From positions 62,001-126,000 of the forward strand of contig NZ_AKKA01000120.1 of NCBI RefSeq assembly GCF_000282035.1: a DNA stretch of 64,000 nucleotides, given 5' to 3'. The notes under the pieces were generated by a model. That model ran no database searches, was not told the DNA's origin, and saw only the letters and a program-made list of their open reading frames with translations. Numbering within the stretch: position 1 is the first letter of the stretch; each line of letters begins with the position of its first letter. The position numbers and the translations under genes were made by a program. Below are positions 16,260 to 24,908 of the stretch, piece by piece. The DNA is from Rhizobium sp. CF122 (GTDB lineage Bacteria > Pseudomonadota > Alphaproteobacteria > Rhizobiales > Rhizobiaceae).

Positions 16260-18095
16260 TTAATATTCCAGCGGCAAGGTCGCATTTTCCAGCCACGCCT
16301 TGACGTCGTGGTCGTGAATCAGCGGCATCAGCGCTTCTCGGGTGCGCTCGTGGTAGCTGTTGAACCAATGCAGCTCGTCATGCGTCAGAAGTTCCGGAAT
16401 AACCAGGCTGCGGTCGATCGGGCAGAAGGTCAGCGTCTCGAATCCGAGCATTGGCATGTCGCCACCGTCGATCGCCTCTGCCTCGCGGACATAGATCAGG
16501 TTCTCGATGCGGATGCCGAAAGCGCCGGGGCGGTAATAGCCGGGCTCGTTCGAGAGGATCATCCCCGGCAAAAGCTCCTGCGTCGAGAGCCTGGCGATGC
16601 GCTGCGGGCCTTCATGCACTGAAAGATAGGACCCGACGCCGTGACCGGTTCCATGGGCAAAATCAACCCCTGCCCGCCAGAGTGCAATGCGGGCAAGCGG
16701 ATCGAGGTCGCATCCGCGCGTGCCCTTCGGAAACCGTGCGGTGCTGATCTGGATCATGCCCTTCAGCACCAGCGTGAAGAAGCGCTTGTGCTCCTCGGTG
16801 ACGGAACCGATGCCGACGGTGCGGGTAATGTCGGTCGTGCCGTTGATGTACTGGGCGCCGGAATCGATCAGGAAGAGTTCCCCGGCCTCCAGCTTGCGGT
16901 TCGTTTCCGTCGTCACGCGATAGTGCATGATAGCCGCGTGCTCGCCGGCTCCGGAGATCGTGTCGAAGGAGATATCCTTCAGCGGGTTCTGCATACTCTG
17001 GCCGACACGGGCGCGTGCCGCTTCCAGCTTCTCCGCCACCTCGATTTCGGTCACGGTCCCCGGCTTGATCTGCGACAGCCAGGAGAGAAATTCGACCATC
17101 GCCGCGCCGTCCTGCAGATGCGCAGCCGCAGAACCGTTGATCTCAACGTTGTTCTTGACAGCTCGCGGAAGCTTTGCGGGATCATTCCCTTCCACGACCT
17201 CGCCACCCCCCTTGCGAATGATCTCCGCCAAGGCATACGAGGTAAGGTCCGGATCCACGACGACTCGACCGCCATCTCTTGCAACAGCGGACAGTTTCCT
17301 TTCGAGTTCCGACGGCGGAAGCTGCATGCACATCTGCGCCAGATAGGCTTCGGCCTCGATACCGGTCTTGCGCTTGTCGAGGAAGAGGTCCGCCTTGCCG
17401 TCGGCATAGATGATCGCACGCGCCAGCGGGTGCGGCGTGTGCGGAACGTCGGCACCGCGAATATTGAAGATCCAGGCGACCGAGGACGGATCGGCGATCA
17501 GCGCCGCCTTGAGGTTCTTCTTTGCAAGATCGGCAGCGATCGTTGCAATCTTGTCGGTCGCGAGCACGCCCGCCTGCACGACGCTCTGGATCATCACCTG
17601 TCCCAGCGGCTCCTGCGGCCGGTCGCTCCAGAGCTTGTCGAGAGGATTGTGAGGCAGGACAACGAGCGAACCGCCAATTTCGGCCAGCGCCTTTTCAAGT
17701 CGCCGCACGTCTGCGCCGGAATGCAGCCAGGGATCGATGCCGAGGCGCAGGCCCTTGGAGCCGTTCTTCGCAAGCCAGGCATGAGGCGGTTCGTTCACAA
17801 GGTCTCCGCCTGTGAAGACGGAACTATCCACTTGCTCGGTAAGTTGCGTCACGTAGCGCCCGTCCACGAAGACAATCGCCTCCGAACGCGTTACCAGCGC
17901 AACGCCCGCAGACCCGGTGAAGCCCGTCAACCACGACAAGCGCTCCGAACAAGCCGGCACGTATTCGCCGTTGAACTCGTCGGCACGCGGCACAAGAAAG
18001 GCGTCGATATCAAGCGCATCAAAACTTGCGCGCAAAGCCGAGACGCGATCGCGGCCGAATTGTGGCGTCGAAGTGACTTCGAAAGACTGGAACAT
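16260..18095 (-). CDS. Aminopeptidase P family metallopeptidase (M24), long form
   Basis: 611 residues, the long form with two creatinase-like N-terminal domains before the catalytic M24 domain. It removes N-terminal residues preceding proline. Metal ligands are visible in LIDSGAQYINGTTDITRT (two Asp), the HGTGHGVGS histidine, NEPGYYRPGAFGIRIENL (two Glu). The ATG at 18095 (MFQSFEVTS) was chosen over a TTG two codons upstream. The C-terminal domain ends with a WFNSYHERTREALMPL motif typical of cytosolic aminopeptidase P1. Confidence 0.93.
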   Translation of the reverse strand: MFQSFEVTSTPQFGRDRVSALRASFDALDIDAFLVPRADEFNGEYVPACSERLSWLTGFTGSAGVALVTRSEAIVFVDGRYVTQLTEQVDSSVFTGGDLVNEPPHAWLAKNGSKGLRLGIDPWLHSGADVRRLEKALAEIGGSLVVLPHNPLDKLWSDRPQEPLGQVMIQSVVQAGVLATDKIATIAADLAKKNLKAALIADPSSVAWIFNIRGADVPHTPHPLARAIIYADGKADLFLDKRKTGIEAEAYLAQMCMQLPPSELERKLSAVARDGGRVVVDPDLTSYALAEIIRKGGGEVVEGNDPAKLPRAVKNNVEINGSAAAHLQDGAAMVEFLSWLSQIKPGTVTEIEVAEKLEAARARVGQSMQNPLKDISFDTISGAGEHAAIMHYRVTTETNRKLEAGELFLIDSGAQYINGTTDITRTVGIGSVTEEHKRFFTLVLKGMIQISTARFPKGTRGCDLDPLARIALWRAGVDFAHGTGHGVGSYLSVHEGPQRIARLSTQELLPGMILSNEPGYYRPGAFGIRIENLIYVREAEAIDGGDMPMLGFETLTFCPIDRSLVIPELLTHDELHWFNSYHERTREALMPLIHDHDVKAWLENATLPLEY

Positions 18096-18242
18096 GTTCA
18101 AGAATCCGGTGTTTTAGGCGAATCCCCTAGGCGAGATTCGGCTATATTATAGGAATTTCAGACGAGTACGAGGAATTCGCGAAGTGACGTATGAGCGAAA
18201 GCCGCGCAATAATCCGGCGGAAATGAGGCGCCGCCTCACAAA

Positions 18243-18265
18243 GTGGCATGCTTTATGCATTCCAC
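18243..18265. promoter_or_regulatory. 23-bp imperfect palindrome upstream of the small-protein gene
   Basis: GTGGCATGC and GCATTCCAC flank TTTAT; the arms match at 8 of 9 positions. It lies 110-130 bases before the start at 18375 and about 150 bases from the start of the divergent aminopeptidase gene, in a good position for a repressor or activator site. A CTATAT -10-like hexamer follows at 18313 but no clear -35 box. The binding protein is unknown. Confidence 0.35.
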
Positions 18266-18374
18266 GCATGGCTCCCATGAACGAAACCCTCTCCCTCAGC
18301 TTTTCTAAATCGCTATATAGGCGCCATCAAACGGGTTCGAGACGAACCTGAAACGAAACAAAAGGAATTTAGAT

Positions 18375-18548
18375 ATGACTGCCCCTCTGTCGCGCTTCGC
18401 TTACAGCAGCCCGGTGCAGGCTGGCGAGCGCCAGACTGTGCGTCACGTCATCGGCTCGCGCCGTCCGCTGCATGAGGACACCCTCAATCTGCTGGGCGCT
18501 GGCCAAAAGGTTACGCGCCATCAGGTCGCAACCAACTACGCGTTCTGA
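18375..18548 (+). CDS. Small protein, 57 residues, unknown function
   Basis: Reads MTAPLSRFAYSS, then VRHVIGSRRPLHEDTLNLLG and ends QVATNYAF. AAGGA lies about 10 bases upstream of the ATG, codon use is normal for the genome, and no gene competes on the other strand. I do not recognise a family; it is basic and soluble with no membrane segment. A short GGTTCG/CGAACC hairpin (18334-18348) is in the leader. The stop codon sits inside the first of two hairpins with CUCCUCCUCC loops, and the transcript ends at a strong terminator, so the ORF and the RNA elements are one unit. Confidence 0.6.
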   Translation: MTAPLSRFAYSSPVQAGERQTVRHVIGSRRPLHEDTLNLLGAGQKVTRHQVATNYAF

Positions 18549-18698
18549 GCAACTCGCCGCTCCCTTCTCCTCCTCCCTCACGGGACCGGCGATCAGAACC
18601 AGTAGAAGCCCGCTCGAGCGCTCCTCCTCCTTCGAGCTCGCGGGCATTGACCGGGAAACTGGTCCAAAGGCGGTGCCATTGGCACCGCCTTTTCTTTT
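18542..18698 (+). ncRNA. Candidate 3'-UTR small RNA with two anti-Shine-Dalgarno hairpin loops
   Basis: Hairpin 1 (18542-18599): GTTCTGA pairs with TCAGAAC, then TCGCCG with CGGCGA and TCCC with GGGA, leaving a loop with CTCCTCCTCCCTC. Hairpin 2 (18608-18645): GCCCGC pairs with GCGGGC and GAGC with GCTC, leaving a loop with CTCCTCCTCC. Both loops complement ribosome-binding sites. A small GACC/GGTC hairpin and a terminator follow. The plan resembles alphaproteobacterial RNAs known for CCUCCUCCC loops (the cuckoo/CcsR RNAs, made from 3' ends of small-protein mRNAs, and the rhizobial alpha-r14/NfeR1 RNAs). Similarity to either family is inferred from layout, not from alignment. Confidence 0.55.
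18666..18698 (+). terminator. Rho-independent terminator after the small-protein/RNA unit
   Basis: GGCGGTGCC and GGCACCGCC form a perfect 9-bp stem around ATT, extended by AAA/TTT, followed by TTTTCTTTT. It is strongest on the plus strand and closes the unit that starts upstream of 18375. The convergent prmA gene ends ten bases further on. Confidence 0.88.
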
Positions 18699-18707
18699 GC
18701 CCTCGCC

Positions 18708-19586
18708 TCAAGGACGATCGAGATGGATCGTCACCCAGCCATTACGCCAGATCGTACGGACGTGCCGCAAATGCGCACCGTTATAGGCCGCCAGCACCTT
18801 CCAACGCTGCGCAGCCAGAATGCCGGAAAGAATGACCGAGCCCCCGGGCGCCAAGTGGGTCACGAGTTGCGGCGCCATCTTGATCAAGGGCCGCGCCAGG
18901 ATGTTGGCGATAATCAGATCGAAGGGGCCATGCGCGCAAAGGGCGGTCGAGTGAAAACCTGGCGCCGTCTCTGTGGCGATACCCGACGCAATGCCGTTGC
19001 GCCGAACATTCTCGGCAGCGACCCGCGTCGCGATCGGGTCAATGTCCGTTGCGAGAACAGGAATGTTCCGCAGCTTCCTGACAGCAATCGCCAGAACGCC
19101 GCTGCCGGTTCCGAGATCAAGCGCATTCCGCACCCGGCGGGAACGCAAGACACGGTCGATCGTCTCCAGGCAGCCTGCCGTCGTGCCGTGATGACCTGTA
19201 CCGAAAGCCTGGCCGGCATCGATCTCGATCGCAATATCGCCGGACCGCACCTTGTCGCGGTCGTGCGATCCGTGGACCAGAAAGCGCCCCGCCCGAACCG
19301 GCGTCAGCCCCTCAAGTGACTTCGCCACCCAATCGACCTCGGGAATCACTTCGCGCTCGACTTTGGCCTCGGGAAAGCTCACCTTCAGCGCTTCCTCGAC
19401 GCGCGCGCGAACCTGTAGTTCTTCTTCGCGCATCATGTAGACCGAGGCTTCCCAAATATCCTTCTTCTCATCGATCTCAGTGGTCGCGATTGCGAAGTCT
19501 TCTTCGCCGAAAACATCGGACAGCAGATCCAGAATCTCTCCTGCCTGCACTTCGGTCGTCGTCACATAAAGGCGTATTTCACTCAC
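18708..19586 (-). CDS. prmA: Ribosomal protein L11 methyltransferase
   Basis: 292 residues. Uses S-adenosylmethionine to trimethylate lysines and the N-terminus of ribosomal protein L11. The N-terminal ferredoxin-like substrate domain is followed by the Rossmann methyltransferase fold with DAGQAFGTGHHGTT, DLGTGSGVLAIA (motif I) and FDLIIANILARPL (NxLAxPL-type motif IV). Length fits the family. Followed downstream by the terminator region of the convergent small-RNA unit; 14 bases after the FAD monooxygenase gene, so likely co-transcribed with it. Confidence 0.95.
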   Translation of the reverse strand: MSEIRLYVTTTEVQAGEILDLLSDVFGEEDFAIATTEIDEKKDIWEASVYMMREEELQVRARVEEALKVSFPEAKVEREVIPEVDWVAKSLEGLTPVRAGRFLVHGSHDRDKVRSGDIAIEIDAGQAFGTGHHGTTAGCLETIDRVLRSRRVRNALDLGTGSGVLAIAVRKLRNIPVLATDIDPIATRVAAENVRRNGIASGIATETAPGFHSTALCAHGPFDLIIANILARPLIKMAPQLVTHLAPGGSVILSGILAAQRWKVLAAYNGAHLRHVRTIWRNGWVTIHLDRP

Positions 19587-19600
19587 AAGCGGTCTTTCTT

Positions 19601-20728
19601 CTATAGGGCGCCATCGATCCAGGGCGGCGACTGCGTATCATATCCGGAAACGCCGTGAAGCAATTTTTGTCGGAATGCAGGTATTCGCAAAAGTAAGGGG
19701 ACGGCAACATTGCGGATCGCGATCGCCACCGGATTCTTCATGGTAATAAGCGATGTCAGTTGATGGGTCTGCTTCAGCACCGTCTTCACCGCCGGCATTC
19801 TGAGGCCCGCATATTCGCGCTCCCGCCCTTCCGAGATGAGCCAGGCCAACCAGCACGCGTCCTCGATGCCAAGGTTCATCCCCCGCGCACCGGCCGGCGA
19901 ATGAATATGCGCCGCGTCGCCTGCAAGAAACACGTTGCCTCTTGCCATCACAGCGACATGGCGGAAGTGAATGCGAAAATCGGAGGCCCAGACACGCTCG
20001 GCGATTGCGGCAGGATGTTGGATGCGGCTCTCGAAATCGGGAAGCGTCGAGATGTAGCGCAGCACATCGCGGGTGACAGGCAAACGCCCGATCATGCCGG
20101 GATCGAACAGGGTTATCTCGGCAAAACCGGGATCGATCGGCACAGCGTAACGAAAGTCCGCCAGATAGAAGCTGCTCTCCAGCGCCTGTCCGGGGAAACC
20201 GATACCGACAGCTTTGCGGACCGCCGAATGGGCACCGTCGGCAGCGATCACGATATCGAAATCCGCCGTTTCGACCGATCCATCGGCCTTCCGTAGCGTT
20301 ACTCGCGGCTTCGAAAGATCCCCGGAGACTGTCTCCACCGCAGTTTGCCATTCCGGAGCAACCTCATAGTCGGAAAGCTTGCCCAGCAGCAGCCGCTCGG
20401 TATGCCCCTGTGCCAGCGCGTGGATTGCGCTGTAGGGGCCGGGAACCTTCGTCGTGTCGATGTCAGCAAGCAGTCTTCCCTTGGAGACGATGCGGAAATG
20501 CGCAATCTGCTGCGCCTCCTGCAGTATCGTGTCCGACACACGCGAGGGTGAAAGCAGCGCCAGCGTTCTGGCATTGATGCCCAGCGCACGGCTTTCCGTC
20601 AGCGGCACGGGCCCGGCGTCGCTATCAACGATACGCGGAAGGAACCCGCGTCGGGCAAGTTCGAGGGCAGCAGTCAGGCCAGTCGCGCCGGCCCCGGCGA
20701 TCAAGATGCTGCGATGCCCTGACGCCAT
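19601..20728 (-). CDS. FAD-dependent monooxygenase (PHBH/UbiH-like)
   Basis: 375 residues. Class A flavoprotein hydroxylase features: dinucleotide-binding GAGATGLTAALELARRG at residues ~11-28, the conserved DGAHSAVRKAVG segment near residue 165, and the FAD-ribityl motif LAGDAAHIHSPAGARGMNLG near residue 275. The aromatic substrate cannot be inferred. It lies 4 bases after the SCO1/SenC gene and 14 before prmA, all co-directional, which suggests one transcript rather than a shared pathway. Confidence 0.88.
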   Translation of the reverse strand: MASGHRSILIAGAGATGLTAALELARRGFLPRIVDSDAGPVPLTESRALGINARTLALLSPSRVSDTILQEAQQIAHFRIVSKGRLLADIDTTKVPGPYSAIHALAQGHTERLLLGKLSDYEVAPEWQTAVETVSGDLSKPRVTLRKADGSVETADFDIVIAADGAHSAVRKAVGIGFPGQALESSFYLADFRYAVPIDPGFAEITLFDPGMIGRLPVTRDVLRYISTLPDFESRIQHPAAIAERVWASDFRIHFRHVAVMARGNVFLAGDAAHIHSPAGARGMNLGIEDACWLAWLISEGREREYAGLRMPAVKTVLKQTHQLTSLITMKNPVAIAIRNVAVPLLLRIPAFRQKLLHGVSGYDTQSPPWIDGAL

Positions 20729-20732
20729 GCCG

Positions 20733-21335
20733 TCATCCCTTGCTGACGAGGTTCTCCAGTTTCTTTACAGCCGTATCGGGATTTTCGCCATAGGCGATGG
20801 TCCCGGAGAACCGCCCTGCCGAATCGAGCAGGAAGACCGAGGCCGTATGGTCCATCGTGTAGTCGCCGTTCGGATTGCTCTCATCCACGGGAACCTTCTT
20901 GGCGTAGACGCGGTAACCCTTGATGACGTCGGCAACCTTGTCGGGAGCGCCTGATATACCGACAATGCGCTTGGAGACATTGGAGACGTACTGGTTCATG
21001 ACGTCAGGCGTATCGCGCTCCGGATCGACGGTGACGAAGTAGGCCCGAAGCTTCTTGCCCTCCGGATCGACCTTCTCCAGCCAACCATTCATTTCGAACA
21101 GCGTTGTCGGACATACTTCCGGGCAATGGGTAAAGCCAAAGAAGAGCGCCGTCGGCTTGCCGCGGAAGGCCTGCTCCGTGATTGGTTGGCCGTTCTGGGC
21201 GACAAGCGTGAACGGCACGCCGAACGGTCCCTCGGATACAGCCTCTTTTGTCTTGGTGACATTGAGCGTCAGCCAGCCGAGAATCCCGGCCATCACCAGC
21301 ACCGCAACCCAGACCGCAATGCGGACAGTCTTCAT
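20733..21335 (-). CDS. SCO1/SenC family copper chaperone
   Basis: 200 residues. One N-terminal membrane anchor (residues ~5-24) and a periplasmic thioredoxin-fold domain. The copper-binding residues are intact: Cys81 and Cys85 in FTHCPEVCP and His173 in TMDHTASVF. Such proteins deliver copper to the CuA site of cytochrome c oxidase or act as disulfide reductants. The ATG at 21335 (KTVRIAVWVAVL) gives a proper anchor; the frame is open for 9 more codons. First gene of a probable three-gene transcript with the monooxygenase and prmA. Confidence 0.93.
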   Translation of the reverse strand: MKTVRIAVWVAVLVMAGILGWLTLNVTKTKEAVSEGPFGVPFTLVAQNGQPITEQAFRGKPTALFFGFTHCPEVCPTTLFEMNGWLEKVDPEGKKLRAYFVTVDPERDTPDVMNQYVSNVSKRIVGISGAPDKVADVIKGYRVYAKKVPVDESNPNGDYTMDHTASVFLLDSAGRFSGTIAYGENPDTAVKKLENLVSKG

Positions 21336-21687
21336 CGATCGAACCTCTGAGATCGGGACCATTCCCGTTTCCGGGTGATATCGCCTCGTTCTTCAGGGTG
21401 CAATTCAACAAGATGTTTTCCAGGCGGCGACCGATTGCCCCACCAGCACACGGAAAAGGCGCAATCAAAATCGGAAAATCCAGTATTTACAAACACATAT
21501 TCGACGCAACAAAGGCAACCTACAATCTTTGAGGGTTAGCAAATACTTAAAAATACATATCTATATTTAGCAATGGATAGAACGGTCGCCGTTCTCGTGA
21601 CATGACGTCTGCCTGGCATTTCAACCCCGGCTATCCGCGTGAGCGCAAGATACATGCCGCGTCTCATCGCGGGGGGATAATCGTCAC
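21336..21687. other. Divergent AT-rich intergenic region between SCO and MCP genes
   Basis: 352 bases without a gene. The stretch 21475-21575 is clearly richer in A and T than its surroundings, as expected for promoters. A 7-bp hairpin AGAACGG-TCG-CCGTTCT sits at 21579-21595 with no T-run, so it is a possible operator rather than a terminator. The MCP ribosome-binding site GGGGGGA lies about 10 bases before its ATG. Confidence 0.4.
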
Positions 21688-23652
21688 ATGACTGATATGA
21701 AAGTGCGCAAGAGCCTCTCCGTTGGCCAGAGGCTTGGAACGCTGGCCGGCGCTGCATTCGTCGGCTTCGGCGCGATGCTTGGAGTCGGCTGGCACCAGAA
21801 TTCGAGCGCCGACGCCGCTCTGAGGCATGCCAACGAGATCCAGGCTAGCGTCGATCACATCAACGAGCTGCGCACCGCAAATCTTACTCTAATTCTCGCC
21901 GCCATGGACACCATCGTCGATCGCGGCGATCGCGCCGTGATGCCCGAACGCCTGAAACTGATGAACGAAGCGATCGGCGAGCTACAGAGCAGTTCCAAGG
22001 AAATGCACCGCCTCGGAGAGGAGCTGAACACGGGAAGCCTGCTCTCCACGTATGATGGAGACGTGGCGACACTCGGACAGAATGTCGTCGGAGACCTGAA
22101 AGCTGCCGTCGAATCTGGGGCGCCCGACAATGAATTCGACAGGCTTGATGACGCCATCGACGGTGGCGGCGACAAGGTGGGCGCGACTCTGGATAAGTTC
22201 GCCCGCGAAGGCGGCGAATTCGCCAAGAGGAAAATCGACGAAGCCAATGTGATCTCGCAGCGAGCGATTCACATCCAGCTTGCACTTGGCATCGTCGCTA
22301 TCCTGACGATGGCGATCCTGCAGTACATCCATGGCGGCTCGATTCGCCGCGGCATCGAGGGCGTACGCAAGAGCATGCAGGGGATCATGCGCGGCGATCT
22401 CGATAGCCACGTCCCCGCCACTGAGCGTGGCGACGAGATCGGCGACATGGCGCGCGCGGCGGAGAGCTTTCGCCTTGCCGCAATCGAGAAGCAGGACCTC
22501 CAGGCGCGAAGTGAAAGCGAACGCCAGCAAAGTGATGCCGAGCGTCGCAGCCGCGAAGCGGCAAAACTTGCAGATGCCGAAGCGCTCGATAAAGCAGTAA
22601 AAGCACTGGGCCAAGGCCTCACACGGCTCGCTGGCGGTGACGTAACGGTCACCATCGATCAACCGTTCAAGCCGGAACTGGAGCGCCTGCGTAGCGACTT
22701 CAACGAGACCACGGCAACGCTCCGCCAGACGATGGCCGGCATCTCCCAGAACGGAGCTTCCATCCAGGCAAACAGCCAGCAGATGCGCTCGGCCGCCGAC
22801 GACCTCGCAAAGCGCACGGAACAGCAAGCGGCCTCGCTCGAGGAAACCTCCGCTGCCCTCGATCAGATCACGGCAACGGTTCGCAACGCCACCAACCGCG
22901 CCGAAGAAGTCGGCCACATGGTGGCCCATACCCGGCAGAACACGGCGAAGTCAGATGTGGTCGTCACCGACGCCATGGCGGCCATGGAGCGAATCGCGGC
23001 GGCCTCGCGCGAGATCGGAACGATCATCAACGTCATCGATGAGATTGCATTCCAGACTAATCTCCTCGCCCTCAACGCAGGCGTCGAGGCGGCGCGCGCA
23101 GGCGAAGCCGGCAAGGGCTTTGCGGTCGTCGCACAGGAAGTGCGTGAACTCGCCGGTCGCGCAGCGGGTGCCGCCAAGGATATCAAGGCTTTGATCGGGA
23201 AGTCCGGAGCCGAGGTGAAGGCCGGCGGTGAACTCGTGACGGCCGCAGGCGAAGCGCTGCGCCAGATCGGCGACGATGTTTTGCGCATCGACGAGCATGT
23301 TAAGTCAATCGTAACCTCTGCACGCGAACAATCCACTGGACTGAACGAAATCAATACGGCCATCAGCCAGATGGACCAGGTCACGCAGAAAAACGCGGCC
23401 ATGGTGGAAGAGACGAACGCAGCAAGCCACGCACTCGCCACCGATGCCGACAGCCTGATCCACCTGATCCAGACGTTCAAGATCGGCGAGGGCATGAATG
23501 CCCGTTCTACGCCGCGGGAAGCCACCGCAGTCTCGCATCCAAAACCATCTCCCGCACGAAGCCTGATCGGCAAGGTGGCGGGCGCATTCAGCGGCGGCGC
23601 AACCGCCAGAGCCATGGCCCCACCGGCCGGAGACAACTGGGAAGAATTCTGA
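21688..23652 (+). CDS. Methyl-accepting chemotaxis protein with C-terminal CheR-tether pentapeptide
   Basis: 654 residues. TM1 at ~15-35, a ~150-residue helical periplasmic domain, TM2 at ~190-212, a HAMP domain ([20 protein letters not shown]) and a long cytoplasmic signalling hairpin. The hairpin tip is present ([20 protein letters not shown], then [17 protein letters not shown]), where CheA and CheW bind. The protein ends NWEEF, matching the C-terminal pentapeptide (NWETF in E. coli) that recruits the methyltransferase CheR. The periplasmic ligand is unknown. Two bases separate it from cheW. Confidence 0.95.
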   Translation: MTDMKVRKSLSVGQRLGTLAGAAFVGFGAMLGVGWHQNSSADAALRHANEIQASVDHINELRTANLTLILAAMDTIVDRGDRAVMPERLKLMNEAIGELQSSSKEMHRLGEELNTGSLLSTYDGDVATLGQNVVGDLKAAVESGAPDNEFDRLDDAIDGGGDKVGATLDKFAREGGEFAKRKIDEANVISQRAIHIQLALGIVAILTMAILQYIHGGSIRRGIEGVRKSMQGIMRGDLDSHVPATERGDEIGDMARAAESFRLAAIEKQDLQARSESERQQSDAERRSREAAKLADAEALDKAVKALGQGLTRLAGGDVTVTIDQPFKPELERLRSDFNETTATLRQTMAGISQNGASIQANSQQMRSAADDLAKRTEQQAASLEETSAALDQITATVRNATNRAEEVGHMVAHTRQNTAKSDVVVTDAMAAMERIAAASREIGTIINVIDEIAFQTNLLALNAGVEAARAGEAGKGFAVVAQEVRELAGRAAGAAKDIKALIGKSGAEVKAGGELVTAAGEALRQIGDDVLRIDEHVKSIVTSAREQSTGLNEINTAISQMDQVTQKNAAMVEETNAASHALATDADSLIHLIQTFKIGEGMNARSTPREATAVSHPKPSPARSLIGKVAGAFSGGATARAMAPPAGDNWEEF

Positions 23653-23654
23653 TC

Positions 23655-24122
23655 ATGAACAGTACCATCATCAACCAGACCGGCTCGCATCTCGAGATCG
23701 TCTCTTTCCATCTCGGCGAGCAGGAATTCTGCATCGACATCATGGCGATCCGCGAAATTCGCGGTTGGGCACCGGTCACCCCGATGCCGCACACGCCGCC
23801 TTACGTGCTTGGCCTCATCAACCTGCGCGGCGCGGTGATCCCGGTCATCGACATGGCCTGCCGCCTCGGCATGAAGATGACGGAGCCGTCCGAGCGCTCC
23901 GCCATCATCGTCACCGACATAGCCGGCAAGCTCGTCGGCCTGCTGGTCGAGCAGGTCTCCGACATGATGACCATCAAGAGCGAAGACCTGCAGCCGGCGC
24001 CGGAGATCATTCCGGAAGCACAGCGCGCCTTTTGCCGCGGCATCGTTGCGCTGGAAAAGACCATGGTCTGCTTCCTGAACCTCGACACCGTCATCGCCGA
24101 CGAGCTGGCACAGGCCGCGTGA
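23655..24122 (+). CDS. cheW: CheW-type chemotaxis coupling protein
   Basis: 155 residues forming one CheW domain. Typical segments are FHLGEQEFCIDIMAIREIRGW, the receptor-facing NLRGAVIPVIDMACRLGM, and a C-terminal MVCFLNLDTVI. CheW bridges receptors and the kinase CheA. It follows the MCP gene by two bases, so both are co-transcribed. No cheA, cheY, cheR or cheB lies in the window. A terminator follows at 24173. Confidence 0.95.
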   Translation: MNSTIINQTGSHLEIVSFHLGEQEFCIDIMAIREIRGWAPVTPMPHTPPYVLGLINLRGAVIPVIDMACRLGMKMTEPSERSAIIVTDIAGKLVGLLVEQVSDMMTIKSEDLQPAPEIIPEAQRAFCRGIVALEKTMVCFLNLDTVIADELAQAA

Positions 24123-24172
24123 TCAGACTAGCCGGGTTTCGCTGCTAGGCCTGGCCCCTGACAACATTTCCG

Positions 24173-24208
24173 AACCGCTTGCGACCGAACGTTGCAAGCG
24201 GTTTTTCT
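24173..24208 (+). terminator. Rho-independent terminator after cheW
   Basis: AACCGCTTGC and GCAAGCGGTT form a perfect 10-bp stem around an 11-base loop, followed directly by TTTCTAT. Closes the MCP-cheW transcript 50 bases after the cheW stop. Confidence 0.85.
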
Positions 24209-24351
24209 ATGCCGCCATTCTTAGGGCCGCATTGCAGGCTATCTCGTTGGCGAACGCCACCTCCGTCACGCGGTCGTTAGACATAACCTTGTAAATGAAG
24301 GGCGAAGGCCGGCGTTTCAATGTCGTTGGAAAAGGCAATGGGATACGCAGG

Positions 24352-24762
24352 ATGAGCAAAGCAAAGACCCGCCACACCGGAGGATGCGGCTGCGGCGCGA
24401 TCCGCTATAGAATCGACGAGGCGCCCCTATCCAGCGGCATCTGCCATTGCCAGACATGCCGGAAGGTTGCTTCGGCTCCCACGCTGCCGTTCGTCACCTT
24501 TCCCGTGCGAACACTGGTGTACGAACAAGGAGCCCCGCGGGCTTTCGCCTCCTCGAAGGGCGTCGTGCGGACATTCTGCGGCTCATGTGGTTCCCCGCTC
24601 GGCTACCAGAACGATGCGGACCCCGGTTTGATCGACATCATGACCGTCAGCCTCGACGAGCCGGATGAGTATCACCCGACCTTTCACGTCTGGACATCCG
24701 AAAAGGTGTCCTGGGATGTCATCTGCGACAACCTGCCGGCCCATCCCAAAAGCCGTCCCTAA
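24352..24762 (+). CDS. GFA family (glutathione-dependent formaldehyde-activating-like) protein
   Basis: 136 residues. Zinc-binding cysteines of the GFA fold are all visible: GGCGCGAIRY at the start, CHCQTCRK, and FCGSCGSPLGYQ. The family has a Mss4-like zinc fold; only some members act on glutathione adducts, so the reaction here is not established. The ATG at 24352 was chosen over a frame extending 19 codons upstream. The 3' end overlaps a decayed creA fragment on the other strand by three bases. Confidence 0.88.
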   Translation: MSKAKTRHTGGCGCGAIRYRIDEAPLSSGICHCQTCRKVASAPTLPFVTFPVRTLVYEQGAPRAFASSKGVVRTFCGSCGSPLGYQNDADPGLIDIMTVSLDEPDEYHPTFHVWTSEKVSWDVICDNLPAHPKSRP

Positions 24763-24905
24763 CTCGACGGGCCGCGCTGCTGTTGCGGCTTGCCGTTCTT
24801 CCACATGACGTTCCGGCCGTAGAGCGGGATCGTCGAGATCGCCATCTTGGCCGAGCCGTCGGCCTCGAAACGATCGCGGTCTGATCGCAGACTGATGCCA
24901 GGATC
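24759..24905 (-). pseudogene. Decayed duplicate of the 3' end of creA
   Basis: Read on the minus strand this codes for GISLRSDRDRFEADGSAKM, then AISTIPLYGRNVMWKNGKPQ and a short tail to a TAG. The intact CreA gene at 25884-26378 ends DGSAKMAISTIPLYG and QSVIWKNGKPQ. Over the 26 shared codons I count 72 of 78 bases identical. The piece starts with GISL, matching GMSL of CreA, but about 30 residues after that are missing. There is no start codon of its own. It lies directly after the aldose-epimerase gene, whose other side is the intact creA. Confidence 0.75.
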
Positions 24906-24908
24906 GAA

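Noticed and set aside
16641-18152. 503-codon plus ORF antisense to the aminopeptidase gene
   Set aside because: Shadow of a clear M24 peptidase; charged, low-complexity translation without motifs.
18334-18348. GGTTCGAGACGAACC resembling a tRNA T-arm
   Set aside because: No acceptor, D or anticodon arm around it; better read as a leader hairpin.
21579-21595. AGAACGG-TCG-CCGTTCT hairpin
   Set aside because: No T-run and no gene ends near it; noted only as a possible operator in the intergenic entry.
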